Assembly (NCBI GenBank): GCA_004525055.1
Contig: SPDF01000123.1
Span: forward strand, 1-5,779
DNA length: 5,779 nucleotides
Reading direction: 5' to 3'
DNA from: Gemmatimonadales bacterium
GTDB taxonomy: Bacteria; Gemmatimonadota; Gemmatimonadetes; Gemmatimonadales; GWC2-71-9
The translations under genes were made by a program, and so were the position numbers. Every line of letters begins with the position of its first letter. Positions within the stretch are counted from its first letter, which is position 1. Shown in pieces: positions 4,941 to 5,779 of the stretch. Under the pieces are notes generated by a model. The model ran no database searches. It was not told where the DNA came from and saw only the letters and a list, made by a program, of their open reading frames with translations.

Positions 4941-5779
4941 ATGCACCCCTCCATCGCCTTTCTGTATTTGCTCAGCGAGTGGGCCGTCCGGTTCATCATG
5001 CTGGTGTACGTCCCGCAACGGCGGAGTCCCGCCGCCGCGCGGACGTGGCTGCTCTTGATCTTTCTCCTTCCCTGGCCGGGATTCCTGCTCTACGCCATTA
5101 TCGGGCGCATCAAATTCCCCGCTTGGCGGGTAGCGCGCCAGCGCACAGTGTCGGGGATGATCCTCGAATGGCAGGGCCGGCATCCGCTGCCGGCGCCGAC
5201 GTCGGTGCACGGGGGCCGTGTCCCCGAACTGGTGCTTGCGCTGGGCGACTTCCGCCCGCTCGAGGGCAACACGATCGAGTTGCTGCCGGACTACGACGCG
5301 TCGATTCTCCGCCTCGTGGAGGCGATCGATGGCGCGCGGCAGAGCGTGCACCTCCTCTATTACATCTTCGCCGACGATGACCGTGGTGGCCGTGTCGTGG
5401 AGGCGCTGCTCCGTGCCAGGGCGCGCGGGGTGGAATGCCGGGTGCTCGTGGATGCGGTGGGGTCGCGCAAGTTCGCGCTGGTGGAGCTACTGAAGAAATT
5501 GCTGGACGCCGGGATTCCTGCGCACGAGGCCCTTCCGGCCGGAATCTTTCGCCGGAATGCGGCGCGGTTCGATCTTCGTAACCACCGAAAAGTGGCAGTC
5601 ATCGATAACTGTGTCGGCTTCACCGGGTCGCAAAACCTGGTGAATCCGGGCTTTGTCCCCGGGTATCCCAACGAGGAACTCGTCGCCCGGGTGACCGGAC
5701 CAGCCGTGATCCAGCTCCAGGCGGTCTTCCTGGAGGACTGGTACTTCGAGACCGGCGACCTTCCTGCCAATCCGGATGC
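4941..5779 (+). CDS. cls: Cardiolipin synthase (phospholipase D family), 5' part
   Basis: Cardiolipin synthases of this type are membrane enzymes that join two phosphatidylglycerols into cardiolipin and release glycerol. The frame stays open from ATG 4941 to the window end, giving 279 residues of an expected total of about 480. An N-terminal PLDc_N-like region has two hydrophobic segments (about residues 5-23 and 35-54). The first phospholipase D domain follows: HLLYYIFADDDRGG (137-150) is the usual 'YYIF.DD..G' block. The first HKD motif is NHRKVAVID (214-222), with H215, K217 and D222, followed by GFTGSQNL (226-233) and GPAVIQLQAVFLEDWYF (253-269). The second HKD motif should lie beyond the window. 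The start is 42 nt after the tRNA and has no clear Shine-Dalgarno. In-frame GTG codons at 4932 and 4938 are other possible starts, so the exact N-terminus is uncertain by a few residues. Confidence 0.93.
   Translation, partial: MHPSIAFLYLLSEWAVRFIMLVYVPQRRSPAAARTWLLLIFLLPWPGFLLYAIIGRIKFPAWRVARQRTVSGMILEWQGRHPLPAPTSVHGGRVPELVLALGDFRPLEGNTIELLPDYDASILRLVEAIDGARQSVHLLYYIFADDDRGGRVVEALLRARARGVECRVLVDAVGSRKFALVELLKKLLDAGIPAHEALPAGIFRRNAARFDLRNHRKVAVIDNCVGFTGSQNLVNPGFVPGYPNEELVARVTGPAVIQLQAVFLEDWYFETGDLPANPD

Noticed and set aside
4979..5493. Plus-strand frames at 4979-5380 and 5218-5493 and minus-strand frames in the same region
   Set aside because: They are shadows of cls, whose own frame is open from 4941 to the window end and carries the phospholipase D motifs. 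The true frame lacks a stop only because the window ends.
4761..5558. GCCGGAAT occurring three times (4761, 5538, 5551) as a dispersed repeat
   Set aside because: It is an 8-mer in a GC-rich sequence. Two copies are explained by coding in different frames (Ala-Gly-Ile and Arg-Arg-Asn), and the flanks do not match.

Overview
This is a GC-rich bacterial chromosomal segment built around a conserved housekeeping operon. The plus strand carries ffh, rpsP, rimM, trmD, rplS and rnhB in tight succession (positions 31 to 3965). This is the widespread 'trmD operon' order, with ffh upstream and rnhB downstream. The high GC content and a secreted protein whose predicted signal-peptide cleavage site is LSA|Q would fit Gemmatimonadota. 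That assignment is an inference from style, not proof.

Region 1 (31-3271) links protein export and translation. Ffh is the signal recognition particle GTPase, bS16 and bL19 are ribosomal proteins, RimM matures the 30S head, and TrmD makes m1G37 in tRNA. Gaps are short or negative: 24 nt between ffh and rpsP, a 1-nt overlap rpsP/rimM, an 8-nt overlap rimM/trmD, and 49 nt between trmD and rplS. Good Shine-Dalgarno sites precede the two ribosomal protein genes, while rimM and trmD have poor ones. This fits the known need for far more S16 and L19 than RimM and TrmD.

Region 2 (3276-3965) is rnhB (RNase HII). It starts with GTG 4 nt after the rplS stop, carries an 8-nt tandem repeat in its coding sequence, and has a C-terminal tail that runs 59 nt into the convergent gene.

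Region 3 (3907-4824) holds a minus-strand gene for a 272-residue, probably secreted protein of unknown function. It appears to contain two copies of one alpha/beta unit. A candidate promoter with a palindrome in its spacer lies just upstream. I see nothing else in the stretch between its start codon and the tRNA.

Region 4 (4825-5779) is a tRNA-Lys(UUU) gene followed 42 nt later by the 5' part of a cardiolipin synthase gene, cut by the window end at codon 279.

No mobile element, CRISPR array, phage or defence gene is visible. The window is mostly ordinary core genome. The points of interest are the duplicated secreted protein, the rnhB repeat and overlap, and several intercistronic hairpins.
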